A stretch of 64,000 nucleotides of DNA from Hahella sp. HNIBRBA332 (GCF_030719035.1 NZ_CP132203.1:4048501-4112500); one strand, 5' to 3'. Numbered from the stretch's first letter, positions 17,812-26,599 are shown. The notes: generated by a model from the letters alone, not told the origin. Made by a program: numbers and translations.

Positions 17812-17993
17812 GGGGGGACTCATCCTTAGGTAAAGGGCGCAACAACGCTCATCTGAGCCGTTCGTAATATTAGCGACTGCACGGGCCGACCACTTTACTC
17901 GATAGCCCACAGGGCGTACATCCGCGCATTGGACTATTCAGCCCCTGTTCCAACCCTCCTTTTCCGCACGTCGAAAATTGAGAGGAACCGCAC

Positions 17994-18009
17994 ACTTTGC
18001 ATACAAAGT
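17994..18009. promoter_or_regulatory. Palindromic operator candidate, MarR-site-like
   Basis: ACTTTGCATACAAAGT consists of perfect 6-bp arms around CATA. The arms are the same as the core of the palindrome at 36309-36330 beside the marR gene. It lies about 130 nt before the lipoprotein gene at 18138. The 17812-18137 gap holds no gene. Confidence 0.5.
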
Positions 18010-18029
18010 TCAAGATTTATCCCGATTCG

Positions 18030-18073
18030 CCATTTTTTTGACGTTTTGCGTTAGCTGCGTGTGACGTTTTACA
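18030..18073 (+). promoter_or_regulatory. Upstream block shared with the 41399 paralogue
   Basis: CCATTTTTTTGACG (18030-18043), then exactly 21 nt, then CGTTTTACA (18065-18073). The paralogous gene at 41399 has CCAATTTTTTGACG, 21 nt, CGTTTTACA at 41283-41326. TTGACG could be a -35 element, but no good -10 stands 17 nt after it. Conservation of both words and spacing suggests a shared activator site or an unusual promoter. Confidence 0.55.
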
Positions 18074-18137
18074 GTCTTTTTCATTTATAGCCATCTACTA
18101 TTGATCATAAGTTGACATATAACGAAGGAAGTGACCG

Positions 18138-19022
18138 ATGGCTGCTCAAACCACCCAAACCAGAATACTGTCCACCGCGATTTTAGCCGCGACGCTGGCG
18201 TTACATGGCTGCGGCGGCGGAGCGGCGGATGAAAGCTCGGACAACAGCTCTGTCTCCATTCAAGGGACTACCTCTTCACAGGTGGAAAACACAAGTTCAG
18301 CGTCTGACGCCAGCGCACAAACCACCACCCAGACAGATACTTCCACCACGAACTCATCCGCCACCAATGACACTGTCGCGGACAGCAGCCAGTCCAATTC
18401 AGGCTCTTCCACTCAAACCCAGCAGGACACACAACAGACAGATCAGCAGGACCAGGCCCAAAACGACACTCAGGACTCCAGTCAGGAAAGCGATGTTGCA
18501 CTGGATATCGTGATCAGCCTGCAACCTGCCTCTCAAAGCGCCGGCAAAGGGGAAGCCGTTACTCTGAACGTCAGCGCATCAGGCAGCGGAGCTTTGAATT
18601 ATCAGTGGCGTAAAAATGGCGCAATCATCACTGACGCCGTGCAGTCTTACCTGAGCCTGTCAAACCTGGACGACAGCGACGCAGGCGTTTATGACGTTAT
18701 CATCAGCAACGCCACCGGTTCCGTCACCAGCAACGGCGCAACCTTGTCCTTAACAGTCAACCAAAGCGTGCGCCTGGTCTGGAGCACACCGAATACTCGC
18801 GAAGACGGCAGCGCACTGACCCAACAGGAAATTTCCGCCTACCGCATCTATCACACCACTGAAGACGGCTCCTGGGGCGCCAGCGTGGAAGCGCAGGCGG
18901 ATGCGACAGACTACACCTTCGGCGGCCTGGACAGCGGCGTTCACTACTTCGCAGTCACCGTGGTGGACACCTCAGGCATTGAGAGCGACTTCTCCAACGT
19001 CATGAGCAAGCAGATTTTCTGA
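18138..19022 (+). CDS. Ig/fibronectin-III-like lipoprotein
   Basis: 294 residues. Lipobox LHGC places the lipidated Cys at residue 25, followed by Gly/Ala. Residues about 30-118 are a low-complexity Ser/Thr/Gln/Asp stalk. About 122-208 is an Ig-like domain (LQPASQSAGKGEAVTLNVSA, NYQWRKNG, SDAGVYDVIISN). The remainder is an FN3-like domain (AYRIYHTTEDG, VHYFAVTVVDTSGIESDFS). Predicted to be anchored in the outer membrane with a long stalk carrying two beta-sandwich domains; a binding or adhesive role is inference. A paralogue with the same C-terminal half but an ordinary signal peptide is encoded at 41399-42199. GAAGGAAG precedes the ATG. Confidence 0.85.
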   Translation: MAAQTTQTRILSTAILAATLALHGCGGGAADESSDNSSVSIQGTTSSQVENTSSASDASAQTTTQTDTSTTNSSATNDTVADSSQSNSGSSTQTQQDTQQTDQQDQAQNDTQDSSQESDVALDIVISLQPASQSAGKGEAVTLNVSASGSGALNYQWRKNGAIITDAVQSYLSLSNLDDSDAGVYDVIISNATGSVTSNGATLSLTVNQSVRLVWSTPNTREDGSALTQQEISAYRIYHTTEDGSWGASVEAQADATDYTFGGLDSGVHYFAVTVVDTSGIESDFSNVMSKQIF

Positions 19023-19067
19023 GCCCTCTCGGGCTCGTCTTATCGACTTTTCCCAACGATGTCATTC

Positions 19068-19090
19068 GGGGCCTTTGGCCCCATTTTTTG
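19068..19090 (+). terminator. Terminator after the lipoprotein gene
   Basis: GGGGCC (19068-19073), TTT, GGCCCC (19077-19082), followed by six T. A second small hairpin (GAGCCC-TCTC-GGGCTC) begins at the stop codon itself, at 19021-19036. Confidence 0.8.
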
Positions 19091-19285
19091 TTCTCCCGCC
19101 GCCCAGTAAAACCGTGTCCGTTTTTTACAAGTCAGCGTCTTCCCGCCGATTTATCCTAGTGCCACATAACTCCTCCATGCCCGGGACGTTTTCGGTTCAG
19201 CGATGAGTTTTTATATGGGTAGCGCCTGGAAACGCGATCCTGCGCTATGGCCAATCTCTTGTTACATTTTCAAGGAATATGATTT

Positions 19286-19948
19286 ATGAAGAAGAATCTG
19301 ATACTTGTGGCTGCAGCCGCAACAATGCTTTCCACTCAGGTCAGCGCCGCCGAAACCCTGTTTGAGTATTACAGAAGCACGGCCCAGGCCGGTGTTGGCG
19401 GCGAAACCCAGAGAGAATACGAAAGCAAGACATTGCACGGGGCAGAGCCTGTGCGCCAAAATTACGACCTCAGCGTCAATGGAAGCAGCGCGTCCGCCTC
19501 TCTGGATTACAATCTGGAAGTTTCCCATTTCGATAACGGCGCCACGCTGAGCTACTACATTGACGCCGATATCGACCGCAGCGAAGGAGACCGAGGCGGC
19601 GTTACGATCAGTCACGGCGGCAACTTCCAGCACAGTATCCGCGCCACCGAAGACGGCGTACTGCGCGTCAACTTCAACGTTGAGCAAATAGAACGCAACT
19701 GCCCGGAGATTGCCCCCTGCTTACCCCTGAACAGTTATGTGTCCGCTGGCGGAAATGGTTACAGAGGCAGCATCGCCTATGATCCGAAAAACGGATTCAA
19801 AGACGGTGTCGACTATATCGAGATTCCCGCCGAAAAAGGCCGCACATACAAAGTCGAGTTCAGTTCCAGCGGCAGCATATCCGGCGGCCCGCAATCACAA
19901 AGCGTTTCCGCTTCCTACTCCGTCACCTGGGAAATGGCCCCTCTTTGA
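19286..19948 (+). CDS. Secreted protein of unknown function, 220 aa
   Basis: Not recognised. The start MKKNLILVAAAATMLSTQVSAA is a clear signal peptide, cut after about residue 22. The mature part is polar and beta-prone with alternating patterns (ASASLDYNLEV, LSYYIDADID, TYKVEFSSSGS, SVSASYSVTWEM), two cysteines close together (about 137 and 142: RNCPEIAPCLP) that could form a disulphide, and no membrane anchor. It is probably periplasmic or exported, with an all-beta fold. It stands alone: preceded by the terminator at 19068 and followed by its own terminator. Confidence 0.75.
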   Translation: MKKNLILVAAAATMLSTQVSAAETLFEYYRSTAQAGVGGETQREYESKTLHGAEPVRQNYDLSVNGSSASASLDYNLEVSHFDNGATLSYYIDADIDRSEGDRGGVTISHGGNFQHSIRATEDGVLRVNFNVEQIERNCPEIAPCLPLNSYVSAGGNGYRGSIAYDPKNGFKDGVDYIEIPAEKGRTYKVEFSSSGSISGGPQSQSVSASYSVTWEMAPL

Positions 19949-19977
19949 CGACAAGGGCTAACTAAATCCATCTTAGT

Positions 19978-20003
19978 AAGCCGGAAGTGAAAATTTCCGG
20001 CTT
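19978..20003 (+). terminator. Terminator after the secreted orphan gene
   Basis: AAGCCGGAA (19978-19986) and TTCCGGCTT (19995-20003) are fully complementary around 8 nt; a short T stretch follows a few bases later. Confidence 0.65.
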
Positions 20004-20210
20004 GCGCCTTTCGACAATCCGAACGTCACCTCGGCCCCCCTTTGAATGAGGGCGCATTAAATTTCTGTAAAGCGCGCCCTAAACGGTCGCAGGCAATCGC
20101 CATGGAGGCCTCTGAAAGCCCTTAAAGAGCGTCTGTAAACCCCTGCAAATCCTGGTTTTCATGACCAAATTGAAACTTGCTGACGATGGCTTTAAGCGGC
20201 TAAAAATAGC

Positions 20211-20228
20211 CTGACCTTAAACTGTCAT
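20211..20228 (+). promoter_or_regulatory. Pho-box-like direct repeat before glpQ
   Basis: CTGACCT-TAAA-CTGTCAT: two heptamers in 11-bp register, the second matching the PhoB half site exactly and the first at 5 of 7 positions. TATTAG, a possible -10, follows about 8 nt later, as expected when a Pho box replaces the -35. Glycerophosphodiesterases are classic phosphate-starvation genes. The 19949-20289 gap otherwise holds only the terminator at 19978. Confidence 0.5.
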
Positions 20229-20289
20229 TTTCTTCTATTAGTTTGTACTCTACTGATTGTGAATGAGAAATCTAATTAGGGATATAACG

Positions 20290-21618
20290 ATGAAACAGTA
20301 TTTCACTTGGCCGAAGTGTCTCCCCTGGATCGCCGCGGCCGCGCTCAGCGCAGGAGTTACCGCAGCGCAGGCCAAGCAACCGGCGGTCGCCACCGCAGCC
20401 GCCGACCACCCTATCGTCATCGGCCATCGGGGCGCTCCCGGATACCGTCCTGAGCACACGCTCGCCAGCTACTGGCTGGCTATTCGCCAGGGCGCGGATT
20501 TTATCGAACCCGACCTCGTGCCAACCAAAGACGGCCATCTGATCGCCCGCCATGAAAACGAACTGGGCGGCTCCACTGATGTGGCGGATCATCCTGAATT
20601 CACCGATCGCAAAACCACCAAAATGATCGATGGCGTCGCCATGACCGGTTGGTTCAGCGAAGACTTCACCCTGGCGGAAATCAAAACATTGCGCGCTAAA
20701 GAACGCATTCCAGAAGTGCGTCCCCGCAATACCCGCTTTGATGGCAAGTTCGCCATTCCCACGCTGGAAGAAATCATCGGCATGGTGCGCCTGATCGAAC
20801 ATAACACAGGCAAAAAAGTCGGCCTCTATCCAGAAACCAAGCATCCCACCTATTTCGCCAAAGAAGGCGAGTTTTTGGGCGGCGGCAAGATCAATATGTC
20901 CATCGGCCGCAAGCTGATCGAAACCCTCGTCAGCGAGAACTTCACCGATCCCACGCGGGTTTACATTCAATCTTTCGAGGTTGAGAACCTGATGGAGCTG
21001 CAGAAGGACATCATGCCCAGCAACAACGTGGATCTACCGTTGGTGCAGTTGTATGGCGACTTTGATGATATCTACGTACAGCCGGACAGCAACTTCTCCC
21101 GCCCCTACGACATGTACTACAACGCGAAACACGGCGCGGACATGGCGACAATCTATGGCGAGCTGAATGACTTGGTCGAAGGCGGCGTCAGCGATACAAC
21201 CGGTTACGGCAAACTGGTCACTCCACAAACCGTCAAGTTTATTGCGGATAACTACGCGGAAGGCGTCGGTCCCTGGAAAAACAGCTTCCTGCTGCGCGCC
21301 AGCCTTGACGAGAAGCAAGACACCAACGGCGACGGCAAAGCCGAGGTCGGCAGCAAGCTGACTGGCGGCGTACATCCCTTCCTGCAGGAGGCCCTGGCGA
21401 ACGGGCTGGAGATTCACCCTTACACGCTACGCGTGGAAGAACAGTTCCTGACCCTGCATCCGAACAACGAACCACAGACTCTGACCGGCGAAGCGATTCA
21501 AATGCTTGGCCTTGGGGTAAGCGGATTCTTCACGGATAACCCTGACCTGGGCGTCAGAGCGCGAGACATGTTCCTGAAAATCAACGAAGAAAGACCGAGA
21601 CACGGGAACAAAAAGTAA
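20290..21618 (+). CDS. glpQ: Periplasmic glycerophosphodiester phosphodiesterase
   Basis: 442 residues from the ATG at 20290, with GGGATAT upstream and a proper signal peptide (MKQYFTWPKCL...ALSAGVTAAQA). A start at 20263 would place nine odd residues in front. The TIM-barrel GDPD motifs are present: GHRGAPGYRPEHT (H46-R47), DFIEPDLVPTKDGHLIARH and KVGLYPETKHP. DTNGDGKAE near residue 355 resembles a calcium-binding loop. It hydrolyses glycerophosphodiesters from lipid turnover to glycerol-3-phosphate and an alcohol in the periplasm. A Pho-box-like repeat lies 62 nt upstream, suggesting PhoB control. Confidence 0.92.
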   Translation: MKQYFTWPKCLPWIAAAALSAGVTAAQAKQPAVATAAADHPIVIGHRGAPGYRPEHTLASYWLAIRQGADFIEPDLVPTKDGHLIARHENELGGSTDVADHPEFTDRKTTKMIDGVAMTGWFSEDFTLAEIKTLRAKERIPEVRPRNTRFDGKFAIPTLEEIIGMVRLIEHNTGKKVGLYPETKHPTYFAKEGEFLGGGKINMSIGRKLIETLVSENFTDPTRVYIQSFEVENLMELQKDIMPSNNVDLPLVQLYGDFDDIYVQPDSNFSRPYDMYYNAKHGADMATIYGELNDLVEGGVSDTTGYGKLVTPQTVKFIADNYAEGVGPWKNSFLLRASLDEKQDTNGDGKAEVGSKLTGGVHPFLQEALANGLEIHPYTLRVEEQFLTLHPNNEPQTLTGEAIQMLGLGVSGFFTDNPDLGVRARDMFLKINEERPRHGNKK

Positions 21619-21632
21619 GTCTTAACATTCCA

Positions 21633-21660
21633 GGGGAGGATCACCCTCCCCTTTCTTCTT
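21633..21660 (+). terminator. Terminator after glpQ
   Basis: GGGGAGG (21633-21639) and CCTCCCC (21645-21651) around ATCAC, followed by TTTCTTCTT. Lies between glpQ and the converging isomerase gene. Confidence 0.75.
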
Positions 21661-21666
21661 GGCAGG

Positions 21667-22479
21667 TTAGTCCCTGAACTTGGGCTCACGCTTCTGCATC
21701 TGCGCCATCATGGCTTCCTGAATATCCTCGCTGATCAGCATGGCCGCATTCCAGGTAGCGACGTAATTCAGACTGTCCGCGACACTGTGATCACGGGTGT
21801 ACTTGATCATCTCTTTCGTGCCGCGAATAGCCAAGGGCGACTTGCTGGCGATCACCTGAGCGGTTTCCATGACGCCCGCCATCAAGGCTTCCGGCGACTC
21901 ATACACACGATTAACCAAACCAATGGCCCGCGCCTCCTCCGCGTCGACTTTACGACCGGTATACGCCAGCTCACGCATAACGCCGTCGCCGATAATATGC
22001 GGCAACCTCTGTAAAGTGCCCACATCCGCCGTCATGCCGATATCGATTTCCTTGATCTGCAGATAGCCTTCCGCAGAGATGTAGCGCATATCGCAACTCG
22101 CCACCATATCCACGCCACCGCCGATACAACCGCCGTGCAAGGCGGCCAGCACTGGCTTACGGCACTCCTCGATAGCGGAGAGACAGCCTTGCAGCTTGAG
22201 GATCAGACGGCGCAACTCTTCACGACGACGACCGTCGCACTTTTCCTTGCCTGTCATCACGGAAGCGAAGTCCATCAGGTCGATGCCTGAACAGAAGTGC
22301 TTACCCGCACCGCGCAGCACCACGACCCGCACAGCGCTTTCCTGATCCGCCCGGCGAAACGCCAAGCCGATTTCTTCCCACATCGCCATGTTCAGCGCAT
22401 TGGCCTTGTCGGGGCGATTCAATTCAATGACGGCGACGCCGCCTTCCTGTGTAACGCTAAGTGTTGAGTATTCTGACAT
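21667..22479 (-). CDS. Crotonase; delta(3,5)-delta(2,4)-dienoyl-CoA isomerase-like
   Basis: 270 residues. The oxyanion-hole segments are GKHFCSGIDL and LHGGCIGGGVDM. The stretch EIDIGMTADVGTLQRLP, with the acidic residues of the isomerase active site, is the signature of the ECH1-type dienoyl-CoA isomerase rather than of plain enoyl-CoA hydratase. It would move double bonds of 3,5-dienoyl-CoA during oxidation of unsaturated fatty acids. It ends close to the glpQ terminator and follows the PPTase gene by about 23 nt on the same strand, so the two may be co-transcribed. Confidence 0.9.
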   Translation of the reverse strand: MSEYSTLSVTQEGGVAVIELNRPDKANALNMAMWEEIGLAFRRADQESAVRVVVLRGAGKHFCSGIDLMDFASVMTGKEKCDGRRREELRRLILKLQGCLSAIEECRKPVLAALHGGCIGGGVDMVASCDMRYISAEGYLQIKEIDIGMTADVGTLQRLPHIIGDGVMRELAYTGRKVDAEEARAIGLVNRVYESPEALMAGVMETAQVIASKSPLAIRGTKEMIKYTRDHSVADSLNYVATWNAAMLISEDIQEAMMAQMQKREPKFRD

Positions 22480-22502
22480 TATTAGTATCCACTCTCTTTC
22501 TA

Positions 22503-23252
22503 TTATTGATGTCGCCAGTTTTCCGAACCAGCCAGAAGACTTGGCGAAACCTGGGCGGAGCCCTGTCCCGGCAAGCCTTCAAAAAAGCGCATCGGGCGCG
22601 GCTCGCTCAGGGCCACCCCCAGCAATTGCTCCTCACGCCACTGAAACAGCCCATACCCGCACTCCTCACCCTCGGCAAACTCCGCCATCGCCAAGTCATC
22701 ATGCAGACGGAACGGAGCCCCGGATAGCAGCTCTGACATGGTCGAGCCGCGTCGTTTCACCTCCGCCTCCTTCAACGTCCAGATGCGGAAGAAGCATTGC
22801 GCCTGACTTTCTTCGGGTTGTCCACACACCCACTGGTATTCCTGCTCCGTATAAAAACGCCGCGCCAAAGCTTTGACGTTGCGCCGCTCCGCTCGCTCAA
22901 GATCAATCCCCACCGGCGTCTTGGCGATCGCCAGCGCCACCCATGCTCCGGCATGAGCGATGCTGAAACACCAGGTCGCCCCCTTATCTCGCAGAAAAGG
23001 CTTACCCTTGTCACTGATAGCAATGGTCACTTCCGCAGGCTCGCAACCCAGTCTTCCCGCCAGTTGCGTCCGAGCCAATGCCCGCCCCAGCAAGAAGCTT
23101 AAACGTCCCTCGGGAAAGCGAAACGAGGAAAGGCGTTGGTCTTCTCCGGGTCCCAGCATGGCGCAGTAACAGGCATCAAGATCCGGGTCGATCTGGCGAA
23201 TATCAGCAAGGTATATGGCGCATTCGGGATGGTCGGCGGTAGACACGTTCAC
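22503..23252 (-). CDS. Sfp-type 4'-phosphopantetheinyl transferase
   Basis: 249 residues from a GTG at 23252; a second GTG two codons later has a slightly better-placed GGA. GKPFLRDKG, CFSIAHAGAWVALAIA, VGIDLERAERR (metal-binding Asp and Glu) and FFRIWTLKEAEVKRRG form the full Sfp/AcpT motif set. It transfers phosphopantetheine from CoA to carrier-protein serines in the cytoplasm. Sfp-type enzymes serve NRPS/PKS or polyunsaturated fatty acid synthases; no carrier-protein gene is present in the window. It lies about 8 kb from the arylglycine-type operon, a suggestive but unproven link. Confidence 0.9.
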   Translation of the reverse strand: MNVSTADHPECAIYLADIRQIDPDLDACYCAMLGPGEDQRLSSFRFPEGRLSFLLGRALARTQLAGRLGCEPAEVTIAISDKGKPFLRDKGATWCFSIAHAGAWVALAIAKTPVGIDLERAERRNVKALARRFYTEQEYQWVCGQPEESQAQCFFRIWTLKEAEVKRRGSTMSELLSGAPFRLHDDLAMAEFAEGEECGYGLFQWREEQLLGVALSEPRPMRFFEGLPGQGSAQVSPSLLAGSENWRHQ

Positions 23253-23453
23253 TAATCCGGGAGAATAAAGGCCTGTTATATAACAGATTTAAAGACAGGT
23301 GTAAGGGCTTGCGGGCAAACTTTCCAACATTTCGTCCACATCGCGCCAGAGTTTTCGGCGATAAGTCACAGAAGAAAGGCCCCTGGATGTATAGGAGCCG
23401 CCGGCTTAATACCGGTCTTTGAAAAAGTTTTTGAGGTTTGTTTCAGAGGGGGG

Positions 23454-23482
23454 GACCCTGTAAATAATTCTGTGTATCTGCC
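23454..23482. repeat. IS left inverted repeat
   Basis: 29-bp end of the element, beginning GACCCTGTAAATAATT and ending GTGTATCTGCC; matches the other end at 23 of 29 positions without gaps. Confidence 0.85.
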
Positions 23483-23488
23483 TGGTTA

Positions 23489-24697
23489 TTAAAGATACTC
23501 CGTTAAGCGATCTTCGAACTCGATCATAAATCGGTTCAGCGCTGACTTCCAATTCCTGATCGGCATCGTCCATTTCTTCGACGCATCCATGATCGCCAGA
23601 TACACCACCTTTCTCGCGGAATCATCCGTGGGGAACAGCTTCCGTTTCTTGATCACTTTCCTAATGACGCTGTTAAGGGACTCAATGGCATTGGTCGTGT
23701 AGATGGCCCTGCGAATGTCTTCCGGGTAGCGGAACAGAGTGTTGAGATTCTCCCAGTGAAGCCGCCAGGATCGGCTGATCTGGGGATATTTCTCATCCCA
23801 TCGTTCGGCAAATTTGTCCAGCTCTGAGAGGGCTTCCTCTTCGGTGGCCGATTGGTAGATCCGCTTCAGATCTGTTGTGACCGGCTTATAGTCTTTCCAT
23901 GGCACATACTTCACCGCATTGCGCACCATGTGCACGATACAGAGCTGTATCCGGGTTTGGGGATACACGGTATTGATCGCTTCGGGGAAACCCTTCAGAC
24001 CATCCACACAGGCGATCAGAATGTCCTTCACGCCCCGGTTCTGTAACTCGGTCAGCACATTAAGCCAGAACTTCGCCCCTTCGGTTTCAGAGATCCACAT
24101 CCCTAACAGTTCTTTGTGACCTTCCAGATTCACTCCCAAGGCAAGATAGATCGCCTTGTTGATCACCTGCTTATCCTGGCGGATCTTCACCACAATACAG
24201 TCCAGGTATACGATGGGATAAACCGCATCCAGAGGACGAGACTGCCATTCCACCACCCGCTCAATCACGGCATCCGTGACTTTGGAGATTAAGGTGGGAG
24301 AGACATCCGCGCCATACATTTCCTTAAAGGTGGCCACGATCTCTCGGGTGCTCATGCCTTTGGCGTAGAGGCTGAGAATCTTGTCGTCCATGGTGGTGAA
24401 GCGGGTCTGCTGCTTCTTGACCAGTAGAGGCTCAAAGCTGCCCTGACGATCTCTGGGAGTATTAACTTCAAACTGACCGTCCTCGGTACGGAGGGTCTTG
24501 CTGGAATAGCCGTTACGGCTATTGTCTGAATTTGAAGATTGATGTTTCTCGTATCCCAGATGCACATCCAGCTCTGCATTGAGCGCGGCTTCCACGGTCG
24601 CCTTGGTGAGCATCTGACGGAACTCGTTGAGATCCTTTTCTGTTTTCAGAGATTTGGCTGCCTCACGGGCAAATGCTTCTAATTCTTTCTGGTTCAT
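23489..24697 (-). CDS. IS256-family (mutator-type) transposase
   Basis: 402 residues, full length for the family. SLYAKGMSTREI, VYLDCIVVKIRQD (first catalytic Asp), ACVDGLKGFPEAI (second Asp), CIVHMVRNAVKYV and FRYPEDIRRAIYTTNAIESLNSVIRK (third acidic residue region) are all intact, with no frameshift. It catalyses copy-out/paste-in transposition of the surrounding element. Confidence 0.95.
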   Translation of the reverse strand: MNQKELEAFAREAAKSLKTEKDLNEFRQMLTKATVEAALNAELDVHLGYEKHQSSNSDNSRNGYSSKTLRTEDGQFEVNTPRDRQGSFEPLLVKKQQTRFTTMDDKILSLYAKGMSTREIVATFKEMYGADVSPTLISKVTDAVIERVVEWQSRPLDAVYPIVYLDCIVVKIRQDKQVINKAIYLALGVNLEGHKELLGMWISETEGAKFWLNVLTELQNRGVKDILIACVDGLKGFPEAINTVYPQTRIQLCIVHMVRNAVKYVPWKDYKPVTTDLKRIYQSATEEEALSELDKFAERWDEKYPQISRSWRLHWENLNTLFRYPEDIRRAIYTTNAIESLNSVIRKVIKKRKLFPTDDSARKVVYLAIMDASKKWTMPIRNWKSALNRFMIEFEDRLTEYL

Positions 24698-24738
24698 TGT
24701 CTACCTATCCTTAACCCCGCTATAGGGTACTAGTGATA

Positions 24739-24767
24739 GGCAGATACACAAATTAAATTACAGTCTC
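24739..24767. repeat. IS right inverted repeat
   Basis: Reverse complement begins GAGACTGTAATTTAATT and ends GTGTATCTGCC; the inner 12 bases are identical to the left repeat. Confidence 0.85.
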
Positions 24768-24776
24768 GAGGGGGGC

Positions 24777-24803
24777 AAAAAAACAGGGACCATCCAGGTC
24801 CCT
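24777..24803 (-). terminator. Terminator of the 54-aa gene
   Basis: AGGGACC (24785-24791) and GGTCCCT (24797-24803) around 5 nt. On the minus strand the stem is followed by a C/T step and seven T (24777-24783 as A on the plus strand). It lies directly beside the IS target site. Confidence 0.8.
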
Positions 24804-24867
24804 ATTCACACAAAAGAAAGCGCTCAGCTACATCTTTTGGCGTTATGTTGTTTTGTTCAGCGGGCCA

Positions 24868-25032
24868 TTACACCCGACGAGTCACAGTGGAAACACGCAA
24901 GGCTTCGAGTGCGCTCATTTCAAATTCCACTTGAGGAGCTTTGACTTCCGCCTTTTTCTCCTCAGCTTGCTTGCTGGAACGCTTCTCGCCGGCGATTCGT
25001 CCCATCAGTGTTTCACGAAGATTTTTCAACAT
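24868..25032 (-). CDS. Small hypothetical protein, 54 aa
   Basis: A short frame from an ATG at 25032 to TAA at 24868, encoding a protein that starts MLKNLRETLMGRIAGEK, has a charged Lys/Glu-rich middle (KQAEEKKAEVK) and ends STVTRRV. Not recognised; probably a soluble helical protein. Support comes from its isolated position with a strong terminator 65 nt downstream on the same strand and from host-like codons. The ribosome binding site is weak (TAAG about 5 nt before the start). Confidence 0.6.
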   Translation of the reverse strand: MLKNLRETLMGRIAGEKRSSKQAEEKKAEVKAPQVEFEMSALEALRVSTVTRRV

Positions 25033-25150
25033 GGACTTACTAGCTCACTACCGTATCAATACAACAACGCTTAGCTTTTCGCGAACGTCTATATTGCCAC
25101 TGAGTTGGCTCGTTTTCCGTGAGAAATACGGCGTTCCAAACCCTAACTAC

Positions 25151-25184
25151 GTCACACTTCCGCCCGAAAAGGGCAGAATGTGAC
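25151..25184. other. Hairpin between the UbiB-like gene and the 54-aa gene
   Basis: Outer arms GTCACA and TGTGAC and inner arms CGCCC and GGGCA, with a one-base bulge, form a stem of about 14 bp. No T-run follows on the minus strand, so it may be a weak terminator of the kinase-like gene or an RNA stabiliser. Confidence 0.4.
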
Positions 25185-25200
25185 CATTTTGGGCGCCTTG

Positions 25201-26547
25201 TCAGGCAGCGGAGGAAAGATCGAGGTAGTCTTCCAGTTCTTTACGGAAAGCCGCTTGCACCCCTAATCGCATCATCATCCAATAATGACCGGCGATCATT
25301 CTGTCGATAAACAGGCTTTCCACTGGCGGCTGGAAAAAGTCCATGTACTTGAACACTGTGGTCGCCTTGGACGCCACTTGCTTATGCAGATTGGAGCTGG
25401 CGAAGTCGAACGCCTCGTCCCTGCTGCGGAACGGACGTATGAAGATATCCCGCCACATGGCGTAGTAGTCCTGCTCCACCGCTGGTTTTCCGCTCACCCT
25501 GACGCCCAGGTCCACCAGATAATTGTCCAGCGCGTCGTAATCCGCATTGAGTCCCGCCGTTAAAGCCTGGCTGTAGGCGTGCACTATCTCCGGCTTCAGG
25601 CGTTTTACGCAGCCGAAGTCATACATGATGATGGAGCCGTCAGGCCGAAACGCGAAATTGCCCGCGTGAGGGTCGCCATGAATCGCGTGAAACTTGAATA
25701 ACTGATCCGCCATGATGCGAAACAAGCGTCGTCCGATCAGATTAATGACGTCCTGCCCATATGCCTCTGCGCTGACCGCACTGATGTGATCTCCTTCCAC
25801 GCACTCCATGGTCAACACCCGTTTGCTGGATAGCTGACGCACCACGCTGGGAATGATCAAACCTTTGTCTTTAGCGTGAAAGCGCTGAAAATCCGCAATG
25901 TTGCGGGCTTCATTCTCATAGTCGAGTTCTTCGTTAAGACGCTCGCGAATCTCCTCGAACAGCTGATCGACGCTTTCTTTCGGCAGCTTGAGCAGCCCAC
26001 CCAGCTTCAGCGTCAACTTGAGCTGCTTGAGATCAGAGTCCACGGATCGGTCTACGCCCGGATACTGCACCTTGACGATAACCTCTTTGCCATCCAGGGT
26101 GATCGCCTTGTGAACCTGGCCAATGGAGGCCGCCGCGTAGGGCTCCTCGCTGAATTCTTTGAATAATTCCTGCGGCGGCGCACCCAGCTCTCTCTCGATC
26201 TGCTTGGCGATCACCTCGTAATCCATGGGTGGCGCTTCTTTCTGCAGACGCTGCAACGCCTGAGAAAACTCTTTGGGCAAAAAGTCCTGGGTCTGGGAGG
26301 CGATCTGGCCCACTTTCATCACCGCGCCCTTCAATTCGCCTAGGGTGTCGGCGATTTGGTTGGCCATCTTGTCGTAGGCCTTGGCCTGGCGCTCTTCCTT
26401 GTCTTCTTCATTGAAAGCGCGTCGCACCCGCTCCGCCGCATAACTGCCCGCCACGGACGCCGTCATGCCGGCCAGCTTCAGAAACCGCTTGGTCCTGGTT
26501 GCCGGCGCTGTTTTTTGCTTGCTGTCGTCCTTTGTCCGCTTAGCCAA
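25201..26547 (-). CDS. ABC1/UbiB/AarF-family atypical kinase
   Basis: 448 residues from a TTG at 26547, with GGAGG 6-7 nt upstream. A basic N-terminus is followed by the family's KxGQ helix (GAVMKVGQIASQTQDFLP), an Ala-rich nucleotide loop (EPYAAASIGQVHKA), VIVKVQYPGV (Lys), the HGDPHAGNF catalytic loop and IMYDFGCVKRL, which carries the metal-binding Asp. Family members support ubiquinone biosynthesis or transport as ATPases or kinases. It lacks the C-terminal membrane helices of true UbiB, so it is a paralogue whose target is unknown. No ubi genes are nearby. Confidence 0.88.
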   Translation of the reverse strand: MAKRTKDDSKQKTAPATRTKRFLKLAGMTASVAGSYAAERVRRAFNEEDKEERQAKAYDKMANQIADTLGELKGAVMKVGQIASQTQDFLPKEFSQALQRLQKEAPPMDYEVIAKQIERELGAPPQELFKEFSEEPYAAASIGQVHKAITLDGKEVIVKVQYPGVDRSVDSDLKQLKLTLKLGGLLKLPKESVDQLFEEIRERLNEELDYENEARNIADFQRFHAKDKGLIIPSVVRQLSSKRVLTMECVEGDHISAVSAEAYGQDVINLIGRRLFRIMADQLFKFHAIHGDPHAGNFAFRPDGSIIMYDFGCVKRLKPEIVHAYSQALTAGLNADYDALDNYLVDLGVRVSGKPAVEQDYYAMWRDIFIRPFRSRDEAFDFASSNLHKQVASKATTVFKYMDFFQPPVESLFIDRMIAGHYWMMMRLGVQAAFRKELEDYLDLSSAA

Positions 26548-26599
26548 AATTTACCTCCACGGCGATTAAATTCTCTGGCGGAACTAGCATACTCCATAC

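Larger units (their letters stand above)
23454..24767 (-). mobile_element. Complete IS256-family insertion sequence, 1314 bp
   Basis: Bounded by 29-bp imperfect inverted repeats and flanked by an 8-bp direct repeat, GAGGGGGG, at 23446-23453 and 24768-24775, the target duplication expected for IS256 elements. It carries one intact transposase gene. The preserved target duplication and intact gene indicate a fairly recent insertion. It landed between the PPTase gene and the terminator of the 54-aa gene, apparently harming neither. Confidence 0.92.
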
